This document shows positions 41,663 to 50,099 of a DNA stretch of 64,000 nt, one piece after another. Position 1 is the stretch's first letter; each line of letters starts with the position of its first letter. The position numbers were made by a program, and so were the translations under genes. This DNA is from CAYSCX01 sp964429575 (lineage in GTDB: Bacteria; Desulfobacterota; Binatia; Binatales; Binataceae), in assembly GCA_964429575.1 (NCBI GenBank), contig CAYSCX010000007.1:1-64000 (forward strand). The letters run 5' to 3'. The notes below the pieces were generated by a model. It did not search any database and had not been told where the DNA came from. It saw only the letters and a program-made list of their open reading frames with translations.

Positions 41663-42883
41663 ATGAGTTGCGCCGACGGAATCGATAACAGGCAGTTCGG
41701 TGTTTCGGCATCCAGTCGAGCCCTGATAGACAAGGCATTACAACTCGCGCCCGAGTTACGCAGTCGTTCGGAGGAAGCAAGCCGGCTTCGCCGTCTTCCG
41801 GACCCAACCTGGAACTCGCTGCTCGATACGGGACTTCTGCGAGGACTGCAACCCTGTCGCTGGGGCGGTAGCGAAGCGAATCCCAACGATTTCTACGAAG
41901 CAGTATCAGAGATCGCAAGAGTCGACGGTTCGGCGGGCTGGGTAGCCGGAATCATCGGCGTTCATCCCTGGCAGCTCGCACTTTTTCCGGATGAGATGCA
42001 GCAAGAGGTCTGGGGCGAAGATCCGGCCGTGATGCACTCGTCGTCATATGCACCGACCGGAAAGGCCCAGAAAGTAAAGGGAGGATACCAGCTCAGCGGA
42101 CGCTGGTCATTTTCCAGCGGATGCGACCATTGCCAATGGGTCATTTTGGGCGCGATAGCCGGAGGCGTCGAGATTGAGGGATCGCAAGTTCCAGATCTTC
42201 GCTCGTTCATGCTGCCCCGGCGAGATTACACTATAGAAGACAACTGGTACGTGGCGGGATTGTGCGGAACTGGCAGTAAAGACATCGTGGTCGACGCCGC
42301 CTTTGTACCCGAGTATCGGAGCCAGTCCCATTGGGACTATACGCTTGGACGCGAGCTGCCAGGTTGGAAGATCAACCAATCGCCTCTCTACCATCTGCCG
42401 TTCGCAGCCGTTTTCAATTACGCTCTCACCGCCTCGGTGCTCGGCGCGGCGCGTGGATTCCTGGATTTGTGGATCGAGACGAGTCAGACCCGCAAGGGTG
42501 CTCTTGGGTTAGTAATCAAAGATGATCCATTTAGCCAGAAGCTCTTGACGGAAATCGGATATACGATTGAGGCGGGAGTTCTCATGATGCGTCACGATTT
42601 GGACGAGCTGATGGAGGCGGCTCGAGCGGGCACGCGGCTCTCCTACCGGCGCCGCGCCGCGATGCGATACAACGCCTGCCGGTCAGCGCAGTTGGCTGCG
42701 CGCGCGGTTGATCGGCTGTTCGAATCGAGCAGCGGACGGGCGATCTTCCTGGATCATCCATTGCACCGGCGCTACCAGGATCTCAAGGCGATGCTCGGTC
42801 ATGCCTACCTGAACGTGGACGGTCCGGCCAGGACGCACGGCGCGCTCGCGTTCGGTCTGCCAGTGCGCGATCCGTCCTTATGA
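41663..42883 (+). CDS. HsaA-like flavin-dependent monooxygenase (acyl-CoA dehydrogenase fold)
   Basis: A 406-residue two-component-type monooxygenase oxygenase with the acyl-CoA dehydrogenase fold. DGSAGWVAGIIGVHPWQLALF, SSYAPTGKAQKVKGGYQLSGRWSFSSGCDHCQWV and VAGLCGTGSKDIVVDAAFVPEYR are the signature of HsaA and related phenol hydroxylases, which use reduced flavin supplied by a separate reductase. HsaA hydroxylates a phenolic steroid ring before HsaC-type cleavage. It sits 118 bases after the aldolase on the same strand, so it may extend the substrate range of the operon. No flavin reductase was seen in the window. Confidence 0.82.
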   Translation: MSCADGIDNRQFGVSASSRALIDKALQLAPELRSRSEEASRLRRLPDPTWNSLLDTGLLRGLQPCRWGGSEANPNDFYEAVSEIARVDGSAGWVAGIIGVHPWQLALFPDEMQQEVWGEDPAVMHSSSYAPTGKAQKVKGGYQLSGRWSFSSGCDHCQWVILGAIAGGVEIEGSQVPDLRSFMLPRRDYTIEDNWYVAGLCGTGSKDIVVDAAFVPEYRSQSHWDYTLGRELPGWKINQSPLYHLPFAAVFNYALTASVLGAARGFLDLWIETSQTRKGALGLVIKDDPFSQKLLTEIGYTIEAGVLMMRHDLDELMEAARAGTRLSYRRRAAMRYNACRSAQLAARAVDRLFESSSGRAIFLDHPLHRRYQDLKAMLGHAYLNVDGPARTHGALAFGLPVRDPSL

Positions 42884-42897
42884 GTACGCACTCTTCC

Positions 42898-42925
42898 TGG
42901 CAGGGTGTTGAGAAACGTGGAACAT
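42898..42925 (+). repeat. Inverted-repeat element, half copy 5
   Basis: TGGCAGGGTGTTGAGAAACG lies 15 bases after the HsaA-like gene and is followed by TGGAACAT. It has no right end and lies about 105 bases before the truncated GH94 fragment, close to the probable breakpoint. Confidence 0.6.
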
Positions 42926-43029
42926 AATCGTGAAGAAGCAAATTAGCCGCTTGTAGCTTGTGAACCGGCGCGCGAACGCCAATGTCAATGCGTCGGGTTT
43001 GAGCACGTGCCGAGCGCGGTCAACTTCAG

Positions 43030-43380
43030 CGGGGTCTGTTCTCGATGCTGAATCCCATCAATCACGCAAGCACGCGCGCCGGCATTCATCGCTACAGGGT
43101 GGAACCATACGTCGCCGGTGCCGACGTATACGCCGTGCCCCCGCACGTCGGACGTGGTGGATGGACCTGGTACACCGGCTCGGCCGGATGGATGTACCGG
43201 GCGGGCCTCGAGTGGATACTCGGATTTCGTTTGCGCGGCGCGACACTGGTCATCGATCCGTGCGTGCCGAAGACTTGGCCACGCTTCGAAATCGTCTTCC
43301 GATACCATTCCGCACGCTATGAGATTGCGGTCGAGAACCCACACGGAGTCAGTCGCGCGGTTCGCTTGGCCGATTGCTGA
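43030..43380 (+). pseudogene. 3' fragment of a GH94 cyclic beta-1,2-glucan synthase/phosphorylase
   Basis: From about 43030 the frame reads LFSMLNPINHA, then YRVEPYVAGADVYAVPPHVGRGGWTWYTGSAGWMYRAGLEWILG and VIDPCVPKTWPRFEIVFRYHSARYEI, the unmistakable end of GH94 phosphorylase domains (NdvB/ChvB or cellobiose phosphorylase type). Upstream homology is lost, so only about the last 115 residues remain from a protein that normally has 800 to 2800. It is a remnant left by a rearrangement and is not expected to be active. Confidence 0.85.
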
Positions 43381-43516
43381 TCAAAGCACGGCTGCTGTGA
43401 GCGCGAATCAGCGGAGAACCGGGCGAGGTGAACACACGCTGTCTTAGTCGACAAGATCTGTGGATAAAACTCCGCACGGTTGGAATCGAGTCAGAAGAAT
43501 TACGCCGAGCCCTACG

Positions 43517-44413
43517 ATGACGGACCACCAGCAGTTTCGCGTCGCATCCAGATGCGAGCTCCTGCCGTTTCTGATGAGCCTGCCGCTGAGACTGTCGCGC
43601 AAACGAGCGAAGGATCTTCTCCGGTTCCTGGCGGTAACGGTGCCGCGCAAGGCGAAGGTTCGGCATGATACCCAGTTAGAGCCGGGCGACGTCGTGACGA
43701 TCTCGGTTCGCAAGCAATTACGCGACGCGGCGCTTGAGCGCCATCGTCTCAGACTCGTCCATCTGGATGATGCCATCGTCGTGATCGACAAACCATCGGG
43801 GCTGCTTTCGATGGGCTCGGAACGCGAGAAGGAGAGAACTGCGCATCGGATTCTAAATGAACATCTAAAGGCGCTCGCCAAATCCCCGCTGCAACAGGCC
43901 TTCATCGTCCATCGGCTTGACCGCGAGACCTCCGGACTGATGCTGTTTGCAAGGAATGAATCGACACAGGCAGCCCTTCAGCAGAACTGGAAAAACATTA
44001 CGAAAAGGTATCTCGCCGTCGTCGAGGGTGCACCCTCAAATGCGCAGGGAACCCTCAAAGACAATGTTGTGGAGAGCAAGTCATTCAAGGTTCACCGTGT
44101 CGATAAGGGTGGCGAGCTGGCAATCACGCATTATCGCGTCCTTCGCAGACATCGGGACAAATCGCTGCTTGAGCTTACGCTCGAGACCGGGCGCAAGAAT
44201 CAGATCCGCGTTCAGCTGGCTGCCCTGGGCCATCCGATCGTCGGCGATAGGAAATACGCCGCGAGAACCGATCCCGCGCGGCGGCTTGCGCTCCATTCGT
44301 GCGAGCTGAAATTTCGCCATCCGGTCTCGGGTGCATCGATGGAGTTTCGCAGCGCTCTGCCGGGTCCGCTTAAGGCGCTGATCGAACGTCCCGAACCGCG
44401 CGGGGCGGATTGA
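43517..44413 (+). CDS. RluA-family pseudouridine synthase
   Basis: A 298-residue RNA-modifying enzyme. An S4-like N-terminal region (LPLRLSRKRAKDLLRFLAVTVPRKAKVRHDTQLEPGDVV) precedes the catalytic domain with VIDKPSGLLSM, IVHRLDRETSGL (Asp135, the catalytic residue), and the later LETGRKNQIRVQLAALGHPIVGDRKYA. It isomerises uridine in rRNA or tRNA. ATG 43517 is preferred to the frame start at 43460, because MTDHQQ is a normal beginning, although no clear ribosome site is seen. The exact RNA target is not set. Confidence 0.88.
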   Translation: MTDHQQFRVASRCELLPFLMSLPLRLSRKRAKDLLRFLAVTVPRKAKVRHDTQLEPGDVVTISVRKQLRDAALERHRLRLVHLDDAIVVIDKPSGLLSMGSEREKERTAHRILNEHLKALAKSPLQQAFIVHRLDRETSGLMLFARNESTQAALQQNWKNITKRYLAVVEGAPSNAQGTLKDNVVESKSFKVHRVDKGGELAITHYRVLRRHRDKSLLELTLETGRKNQIRVQLAALGHPIVGDRKYAARTDPARRLALHSCELKFRHPVSGASMEFRSALPGPLKALIERPEPRGAD

Positions 44414-44573
44414 GTAGAGAAAGACCCGCAGCAGCTGACCTGTGTCGTGACGGCCGAGACGTGTGCCTAATCAAGACCCCGACAACGGCTAAAGCGCTGG
44501 GGTTTTGCGACTGCCGCTCTACCGCCACGCAGGATTTCTCCTGCGCGAGATCAGTTCCCTGCTCGACCCTGAC

Positions 44574-44644
44574 AATTCCCTGATGGGCCCAAAGAATTCC
44601 CTGGTCCTCAATAGAAATTCCCCGTTCTCTTTAGCAGGGAATTT
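44574..44644. repeat. Cluster of AATTCCCTG words
   Basis: Three direct words and one inverted word form a short repeat array of about 70 bp. The same core is the stem of the hairpin at 2970-2997. Attachment-site-like in appearance, but there is no integrase in the window. Confidence 0.55.
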
Positions 44645-44685
44645 GCTCAAAGAGCCCGCGTAGATCCTCCACTTGTCGGCGCGCG

Positions 44686-44821
44686 CTCAACACCCTGCGT
44701 GAAAGACTTGTCCTGAACCATGGGCGAAGGATCGGGCTTCCTTCCTCATCTTCTCCCCCCGCCGGCGGAGACGCGAGAGAGGAAGCAGGCGTTTGAAAAT
44801 GACTTTTTCAACCACCTGCCA
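44686..44821. repeat. Composite inverted-repeat element, copy 6
   Basis: It begins with CTCAACACCCTGCG and ends with TTTTTCAACCACCTGCCA. The interior (GGGCTTCCTTCCTC, TCTTCTCCCCCC, GAGACGCGAGAGAGGAAGCAGG, TTGAAAATG) matches the second part of copy 2 almost base for base. It carries an extra stretch of about 20 bases after its first 25. Confidence 0.78.
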
Positions 44822-45064
44822 GGCGTCAGCTATGTGCTGCTCAGATTGGATCTCGCTGCGACTCATTGCAGCTGGTCGATATTCGGTTCGTAGCTGCGTA
44901 AGTCTCGGTCCGGTTTTTCCCAGCCTGGACCGGGGCCGAGTGTGGCTTGCGGGGTGCGGCTCGCTTAGAATAGCGGCTCGATGCGCTCCGCACGCTTGGA
45001 GACCTGTCCGATGGCGTGTTAGAGAGCGCAGAGTTCGCGTTTCCAGAACAGCCGGGCAAATCGA

Positions 45065-45733
45065 ATGAAAATGAGCTTCCTGATTCTTGTCGCTCTTATA
45101 TTTGCAGGGTGCGCCGCGACGCCCGCGGAACTGGATGTGCCTAACTCGCGCCCTGAATCAGCTGACGCGAACTCCGGTACGCTTTCGCCCGAGGCCGCCG
45201 CGGCGGCGCCCAGAATCGAGAAGCCGCCCACCTTTCAGAAAGGCTACAAGCTGACCTTTCGCTCGCGCACCAGCACCTACGATGTCACCTACCAAGGTGA
45301 GGAAGACGGGATGCTGGTCTTCCACTACGATACGCGGGAAAAGCTGCCCTTCGACCGTCTTTACACGCGCGACCTGAAAATGGCTGGGATCAACGACGCG
45401 CAGAGGGAGACTCGATTTACCCCTCCCGTCGGCAACGTGGACTTCCCGCTCTACGTCGGCAAGAAATGGGAGGTCGCGTACAAGGCCACCAGCAATCAGC
45501 AGCAAAGCACGGGCCAGACCTCGGTCGAAGTGCTGGCCTTCGAACCGGTTCAAGTGCCGTACGGAACGGTCGATGCCTTTCGCATCCGGGTCCGCAATTC
45601 CAGCCGGCAAATCAGCCGCATGAATCCGTACGAAACCTATTGGTACAGTCCCGACATCGGCTTCTTCATAAAGCACGAGACCAACAAGCCGGTCTACGAG
45701 GATCCGTTCGAACTGATTGCGGTCAGCAAATAA
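45065..45733 (+). CDS. Predicted lipoprotein
   Basis: A 222-residue exported protein. The N-terminus MKMSFLILVALIFAGC fits a lipobox with Cys16 as the lipidated residue, giving a membrane-anchored periplasmic protein. An Ala/Pro/Ser-rich linker of about 40 residues leads to a beta-rich domain (GYKLTFRSRTSTYDVTYQGEEDGMLVFHYD, YVGKKWEVAYKATSNQQQ, YWYSPDIGFFIKHE) that may bind a small molecule or polymer. No family recognised. It sits alone between two long gaps. Confidence 0.72.
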   Translation: MKMSFLILVALIFAGCAATPAELDVPNSRPESADANSGTLSPEAAAAAPRIEKPPTFQKGYKLTFRSRTSTYDVTYQGEEDGMLVFHYDTREKLPFDRLYTRDLKMAGINDAQRETRFTPPVGNVDFPLYVGKKWEVAYKATSNQQQSTGQTSVEVLAFEPVQVPYGTVDAFRIRVRNSSRQISRMNPYETYWYSPDIGFFIKHETNKPVYEDPFELIAVSK

Positions 45734-46339
45734 GCTGTACGGGTGCTACCCAAGGACATCGGGAGTCCGACGCACCGAAGCTCACGCAGGTCGAGGTTGG
45801 CGGGATTCTTCTTGACAGACTAAATCTTTTCGTTCGGGGCGCGCGAATCCCGATAAGACTCACCATCTACGAGCCGGCTTTCGCGCACGACCGCTGATTG
45901 TGAAATAGGACACCGGAACTTTTGGCGGAAGCGGCCGAGATCGCTCGGAACAAACCGGGACCGTTTCGCTCGAGGCTGGCCGGGCTCTCACCCGGGCGTT
46001 GTCTGCGCCGAAGGCTCTGTTGGGACAAAAGGTCGCGGGCTACACTCGGCGGCGCCGCTGCGGTTTCGCGCATTTCTCTGTGTCGCGCCATCGCGCGATG
46101 CCGCGAGATGATAAGTCGATCGCAAGTCATCAGCGAACCAATGCGAATTCGGCGCTTCCGCCCCCCCGCCGCAGGGCTGATCAGAAGGCGGTTCGCGACG
46201 CCTGCGACCGCATCGAAGACGTCACTTAGGACGGGTCGCAGGAACCGCGTCTCTCTGAGACGTTGCGCTCAATTGCTGCTCTCTGTGTCGGTCCGAACGC
46301 GCGAGAGGCGGCGACGTAACGGGTAGTAAGGGGCAGCCG
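45734..46339. other. 606-bp gap, palindromic but no gene
   Basis: No gene recognised. A frame ending at 45897 (PKLTQVEVGGILLDRLNLFVRG...) may be a scrap. A perfect 12-bp palindrome CATCGCGCGATG lies at 46089-46100, flanked by TCGCG and CGCGA, and could form a hairpin. The promoter of the transporter operon should be near the right edge. Confidence 0.45.
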
Positions 46340-47938
46340 ATGCGGTCACTGCTGTACCTGCTGCTGATTCTCGCTGCCGCCCTCCCCATTCCACGTCCCG
46401 CTCGCGCGGACACGCTCGACGAAGTACGCCAGCGTGGCACGCTGCGCTGGGGCGGCGACCAGGAGGGTGGCGGTCCCTACGTTTACCCGCGCAGCGACGA
46501 TCCGAACCGGGTCACCGGCTTCGAGGTCGAGATGGCTAACCGCCTTGCCGAGCGCCTCGGAGTGAAGGCGGAGTTCACCCAAGGCGATTGGGACAAGCTG
46601 CCCGACATGCTCCGCACCGGCAAGGTCGACGTCATCATCAATGGCTACGAGTTGACGCCGGAGCGCCTCGACCTCATGGACGCCACCATGCCGTACTACC
46701 TCTACCGGCTCCAGCTCCTCGGCAGAAAAGGCGATAGGAGGCACAGTACCTGGGACAGCTTCAAGGCTGCCGTCGATCGCGCCCCAGGGAAAATCGGCGT
46801 GCTAACGGGGTCGGCGGCCGAGACCTATATGCGGCGCTTCTGCAACGACGCGGACACGGGCGGTGGCTCCGTCTGCGGCGTCATCGGCTACGACGGCAAT
46901 ACCGACACCATGCGCGAGGTGGAAACCGCAAAGCTGGACGGCGCTCTGGTGGACACGCCGATCGCCGCCTTCTACGCATCACGTTTTCCCGGCCTGGTCG
47001 CGGTCGGAATGTCGGTGGGCGAAGGTTACTACGTGATGTACCTCCGCAAGGGTGAGACATCGCTCCTACGCGCGCTCAACGCGGCCATAATCGTGATGGT
47101 TCGCACCGCAGAGCTGGAGCGCATCTATCGCAAGTACGGTATCTGGGACGACGCACAGCAGCGGCTGATCGAGATTGCTGACGCCGGCAGGTTCTTCGGT
47201 TACGACCAGGCGGTCCGAACCGAAGTGAACGAGGGCGCGAAGCCCACCGAAGAGTTACTGAAGACCGGACCACGCGAGCGCGGTTGGGCGGTGGTGGTGG
47301 ATTACGGCGGCGTGCTGCTCCAATCGGCCGGCATGACCGTCATCTTGAGCGTCCTGTCGTTTCCGCTCGCCATCGGGCTCGGTCTGCTGGTGGCCGTCGG
47401 CCGGCTCTACGGACCGGCGTGGCTCAAGACGCCGCTCAGTGCATACGTGGAGTTCCTGCGCGGAACGCCGCTGATGCTGCAGCTCTACTTCATCTTCTTC
47501 TTCCTGCCCGAGGTTGGCATCAGAGTGCCTGCCTTCTGGACCGCCATCCTCGGGCTGGCGGTCAACTACTCGGCGTATGAGAGCGAGATTTACCGCGCTG
47601 GCCTCCAAGCCATTCCGCACGGGCAAATGGAGGCGGCACTGTCGCTCGGCATGTCGCGCGGGCTGTCGATTCGCCGCATCATCGTGCCACAGGCGGCGCG
47701 CATCGTGATCCCGCCGATGGTCAGCGATTTCATCGCGCTCTTCAAGGACACCAGCGTTTGCTCAGTTATCACAATCGTAGAGCTGACGAAGCGTTTCAGC
47801 GTGCTCAGCATGAGCACTCAAGCGACGGTCGAGCTGATGGTAATGACCGGTGCGCTATATTTGCTAATGAGCTACCCGGTCGCTGTGTTGAGCCGCCGGC
47901 TGGAGAAGCGCCTTGGCGTGGGCGTTGCGGCGCTCTGA
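46340..47938 (+). CDS. Amino-acid ABC transporter, solute-binding protein fused to permease
   Basis: A 532-residue fusion. Residues 1-24 are a cleavable signal peptide; 25-270 form a type 3 solute-binding domain (DEVRQRGTLRWGGDQ, GFEVEMANRLAERLGVKAEF, DVIINGYELTPERLDLMDATMPYY); after a linker, residues 315-530 form a permease with five or so membrane helices, including TPLMLQLYFIFFFLPE and the EAA loop EAALSLGMSRGLSIRRIIVPQA. Fusions of this layout import polar amino acids such as glutamine. Oddly the binding domain has insertions (the NDADTGGGSVCG region). The ATPase gene follows after 9 bases. Confidence 0.88.
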   Translation: MRSLLYLLLILAAALPIPRPARADTLDEVRQRGTLRWGGDQEGGGPYVYPRSDDPNRVTGFEVEMANRLAERLGVKAEFTQGDWDKLPDMLRTGKVDVIINGYELTPERLDLMDATMPYYLYRLQLLGRKGDRRHSTWDSFKAAVDRAPGKIGVLTGSAAETYMRRFCNDADTGGGSVCGVIGYDGNTDTMREVETAKLDGALVDTPIAAFYASRFPGLVAVGMSVGEGYYVMYLRKGETSLLRALNAAIIVMVRTAELERIYRKYGIWDDAQQRLIEIADAGRFFGYDQAVRTEVNEGAKPTEELLKTGPRERGWAVVVDYGGVLLQSAGMTVILSVLSFPLAIGLGLLVAVGRLYGPAWLKTPLSAYVEFLRGTPLMLQLYFIFFFLPEVGIRVPAFWTAILGLAVNYSAYESEIYRAGLQAIPHGQMEAALSLGMSRGLSIRRIIVPQAARIVIPPMVSDFIALFKDTSVCSVITIVELTKRFSVLSMSTQATVELMVMTGALYLLMSYPVAVLSRRLEKRLGVGVAAL

Positions 47939-47947
47939 AACCACCAC

Positions 47948-48730
47948 GTGATTACCGTCAAGAATCTGGTCAAACGCTTCGGCGTCAACGAAGTCATCAA
48001 GGGCATTTCGATGGACGTGGCCCGCGGCGAGGTCGACGCGATCATCGGCCCGTCGGGTGGCGGCAAGAGCACGTTCCTGCGTTGCATCAACGGGCTCGAG
48101 GGGTTTCAAGGCGGCCACGTAGAGATTGGCAATCTCGTGATGACGCCGGAGACCAATCCACGGCGCGACGCCGCCCTCCTGCAGTCGGTGCGCCAGCGGG
48201 TCGGTATGGTGTTCCAGCAGTTCAATCTCTTTCCACACCTCACCGCGTTACAAAATCTGTGCGAGGCGCCGGTGCGCGTGATGGGCGAGTCACGCGGTGA
48301 GGCCGAGACGCGCGCAGTAACGTTGCTGGACCGAGTCGGCCTGGCTGCCAAGAAAGACGCATTCCCGCGCGATCTGTCGGGAGGTCAGATGCAGCGCGTG
48401 GCGATCGCGCGCACTCTGATGATGCAGCCCGAAGCCATCCTGTTCGATGAGCCGACCAGTGCACTCGACCCTGTCATGGCGGCAGAGGTACTGGCAGTCA
48501 TGGACAACCTCGCCAAGGAAGGCCAGACGATGATCGTCGTGACGCACTCGATGACCTTCGCCCGCAACGTCGCCAACCGGGTGCACGTGTTCGCCGACGG
48601 CCATGACGTCGAGAGCGGCCCGCCCGAGGAGGTATTCGAAGACCCGCAGCACTCTGTCACCAAGGCATTCCTCAGGGAGGCGCTCCCGTTGAATTGGCGC
48701 TCCAAGGTCGCGGCGCGGCGAACAGAATGA
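47948..48730 (+). CDS. Amino-acid ABC transporter ATPase (GlnQ-like)
   Basis: A 260-residue ABC ATPase. Walker A is GPSGGGKST (34-42), Q-loop VFQQFNLFPHLTALQN, signature LSGGQMQRVAIARTL and Walker B AILFDEPTSALDP are all in place, followed by the H-loop VTHSM. The sequence resembles polar amino-acid importers. GTG 47948 starts 9 bases after the fused permease, so one complete importer is encoded by two genes. Confidence 0.92.
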   Translation: MITVKNLVKRFGVNEVIKGISMDVARGEVDAIIGPSGGGKSTFLRCINGLEGFQGGHVEIGNLVMTPETNPRRDAALLQSVRQRVGMVFQQFNLFPHLTALQNLCEAPVRVMGESRGEAETRAVTLLDRVGLAAKKDAFPRDLSGGQMQRVAIARTLMMQPEAILFDEPTSALDPVMAAEVLAVMDNLAKEGQTMIVVTHSMTFARNVANRVHVFADGHDVESGPPEEVFEDPQHSVTKAFLREALPLNWRSKVAARRTE

Positions 48731-48805
48731 TGTCGCGACCCGCGCATTGCCGAAGTCTGATCGATGCGGCAAGCGCACTGGAGATGCCCGGAATTTAATT
48801 CGCCG

Positions 48806-49951
48806 ATGAAGCTTTTGCCTTTCGTGGTCCGCCACCTGTTTCGCAATCGACGGCGCAGCGTCCTGACGTTTCTCGCGATCACGGTATCGACGATCATCTT
48901 TGCGGCGCTGATGAGCCTTCCCGCCATCGTTGACCAGGTGCTGCGCGACCCGGCGCGCTCCTTCCGGCTCATCGTGCACGCCAAGGCCGGCTTCTTCCAT
49001 CCGCTGCCCGAGGCATACGCGAACCGCATCCGCGGCGTACCGCATGTCGATGCGGTGATCGGCTCGAACATCTTCATGGGTTTCTATCGTCAACCCGACC
49101 AGCTGGTCGCGGCCCTCGCGCTTGATCCCGGTCCGGTTGCGGAGCTCTTTCCCGATTTCGGGATCTCAGACGGCAACGCACAGGAGTTTCGACGCGACCG
49201 CAACGCCGCGCTGGCCGGAGGAGGAGTCGTGCGGGCCTTCGGCTGGCACGTCGGCGACACGGTTACCTTGCGCGGCGCAAACTACCCGGTTGACGCGGAG
49301 ATCAAGATCGTGGGAATCGTCGAGGCGCTCGGAGTTCGCGACAATGTCCTGATGCGGCGCGACTACCTGGAGGAGCTGCTGGGGAGGCCGGCGACGGTAA
49401 ATATGTTCTGGGTCAAGATCGACCGCACGGACTCGGCGCCGACAGCAATCAAGACTATCGATGACATGTTCGCGAACTCGGCGGCGGAGACCAATACTGA
49501 GTCCGAACTCGCATTTGCGCAGAGCCAGATGAGTGACTACCGGATTCTCTTCGATGGCGTGCAGTTCCTCGCCGCGATCGTGATGTGTTCAATCGGGCTG
49601 GTTGCCGCGAACACCGCCGCGATGTCCGTGCGAGAGCGCCGCAGCGAGATCGCCGTGCTGCGTGCGCTGGGGTTCTCGCGCAGCAGCGTGGTCGCGGCTT
49701 TCGTCGCCGAAGGACTCGCGATTGCGGTTCCTGCCGGTCTGCTCGGCTGCGCGGGCGCGTACGGCCTGCTCAAGTTAATGCCCTACGCGTCGGGAACGCT
49801 CGGCCCGCTCGCGATGAACCTCGAACTTCCGGTGCGAGTCGTTGCCATGAGCATCACGGTTTCCGTCGCGATCGGTGTGCTGGCGAGCGTCGTTCCCGCA
49901 GTCAACGCGGTACGCCGCAATATCGTCGAGAGTCTTCGCGAAGTTAGATAA
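48806..49951 (+). CDS. FtsX/MacB-type ABC permease without partner ATPase
   Basis: A 381-residue inner-membrane protein: a first helix after MKLLPFVVRHLFRNRRRSVLTFLAITVSTIIFAALM, a large periplasmic part (about 45-250) and three C-terminal helices with NTAAMSVRERRSEIAVLRALGFSRSSVVAAFVAEG, the family motif of MacB/LolCE permeases. ATG 48806 is preferred over 48764 because the extra 14 residues do not fit the opening. The upstream GlnQ-like ATPase is of the importer type, so the partner ATPase should be elsewhere. Confidence 0.83.
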   Translation: MKLLPFVVRHLFRNRRRSVLTFLAITVSTIIFAALMSLPAIVDQVLRDPARSFRLIVHAKAGFFHPLPEAYANRIRGVPHVDAVIGSNIFMGFYRQPDQLVAALALDPGPVAELFPDFGISDGNAQEFRRDRNAALAGGGVVRAFGWHVGDTVTLRGANYPVDAEIKIVGIVEALGVRDNVLMRRDYLEELLGRPATVNMFWVKIDRTDSAPTAIKTIDDMFANSAAETNTESELAFAQSQMSDYRILFDGVQFLAAIVMCSIGLVAANTAAMSVRERRSEIAVLRALGFSRSSVVAAFVAEGLAIAVPAGLLGCAGAYGLLKLMPYASGTLGPLAMNLELPVRVVAMSITVSVAIGVLASVVPAVNAVRRNIVESLREVR

Positions 49952-50099
49952 CGACGCGGCGCGCGTACAATTCGTCGATCATCTTGTTTGAGGGCGCACT
50001 ATTACAGGCGTGCATCGCGCGAATTACGCTTCGCACGATCCTATGCTTTAATTCGCGAACCTTGGCGCCCGTGGCGCAATCTTCTGTAGAGGGACTCAC

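Larger units (their letters stand above)
44414..45064. other. 651-bp gap with repeats, no gene
   Basis: A cluster of AATTCCCTG-like words lies at 44574-44582, 44595-44603, 44615-44623 and, inverted as CAGGGAATT, at 44635-44643; such clusters are known around integration sites and tRNA genes. Copy 6 of the inverted-repeat family follows at 44686-44821. No intact gene or tRNA was recognised. The right part should hold the lipoprotein promoter. Confidence 0.6.

Noticed and set aside
44484..44535. tRNA-like stretch with CGACTGCCGCTCTACC
   Set aside because: It has no complete acceptor or anticodon arms and cannot be folded into a cloverleaf by eye; treated as part of a repeat-rich gap.
46089..46100. 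Palindrome CATCGCGCGATG as a transcription terminator
   Set aside because: No T run and no clear gene end next to it; noted as a palindrome only.
49537..49773. A short frame opposite the FtsX permease
   Set aside because: Antisense shadow of the conserved FtsX motif region.
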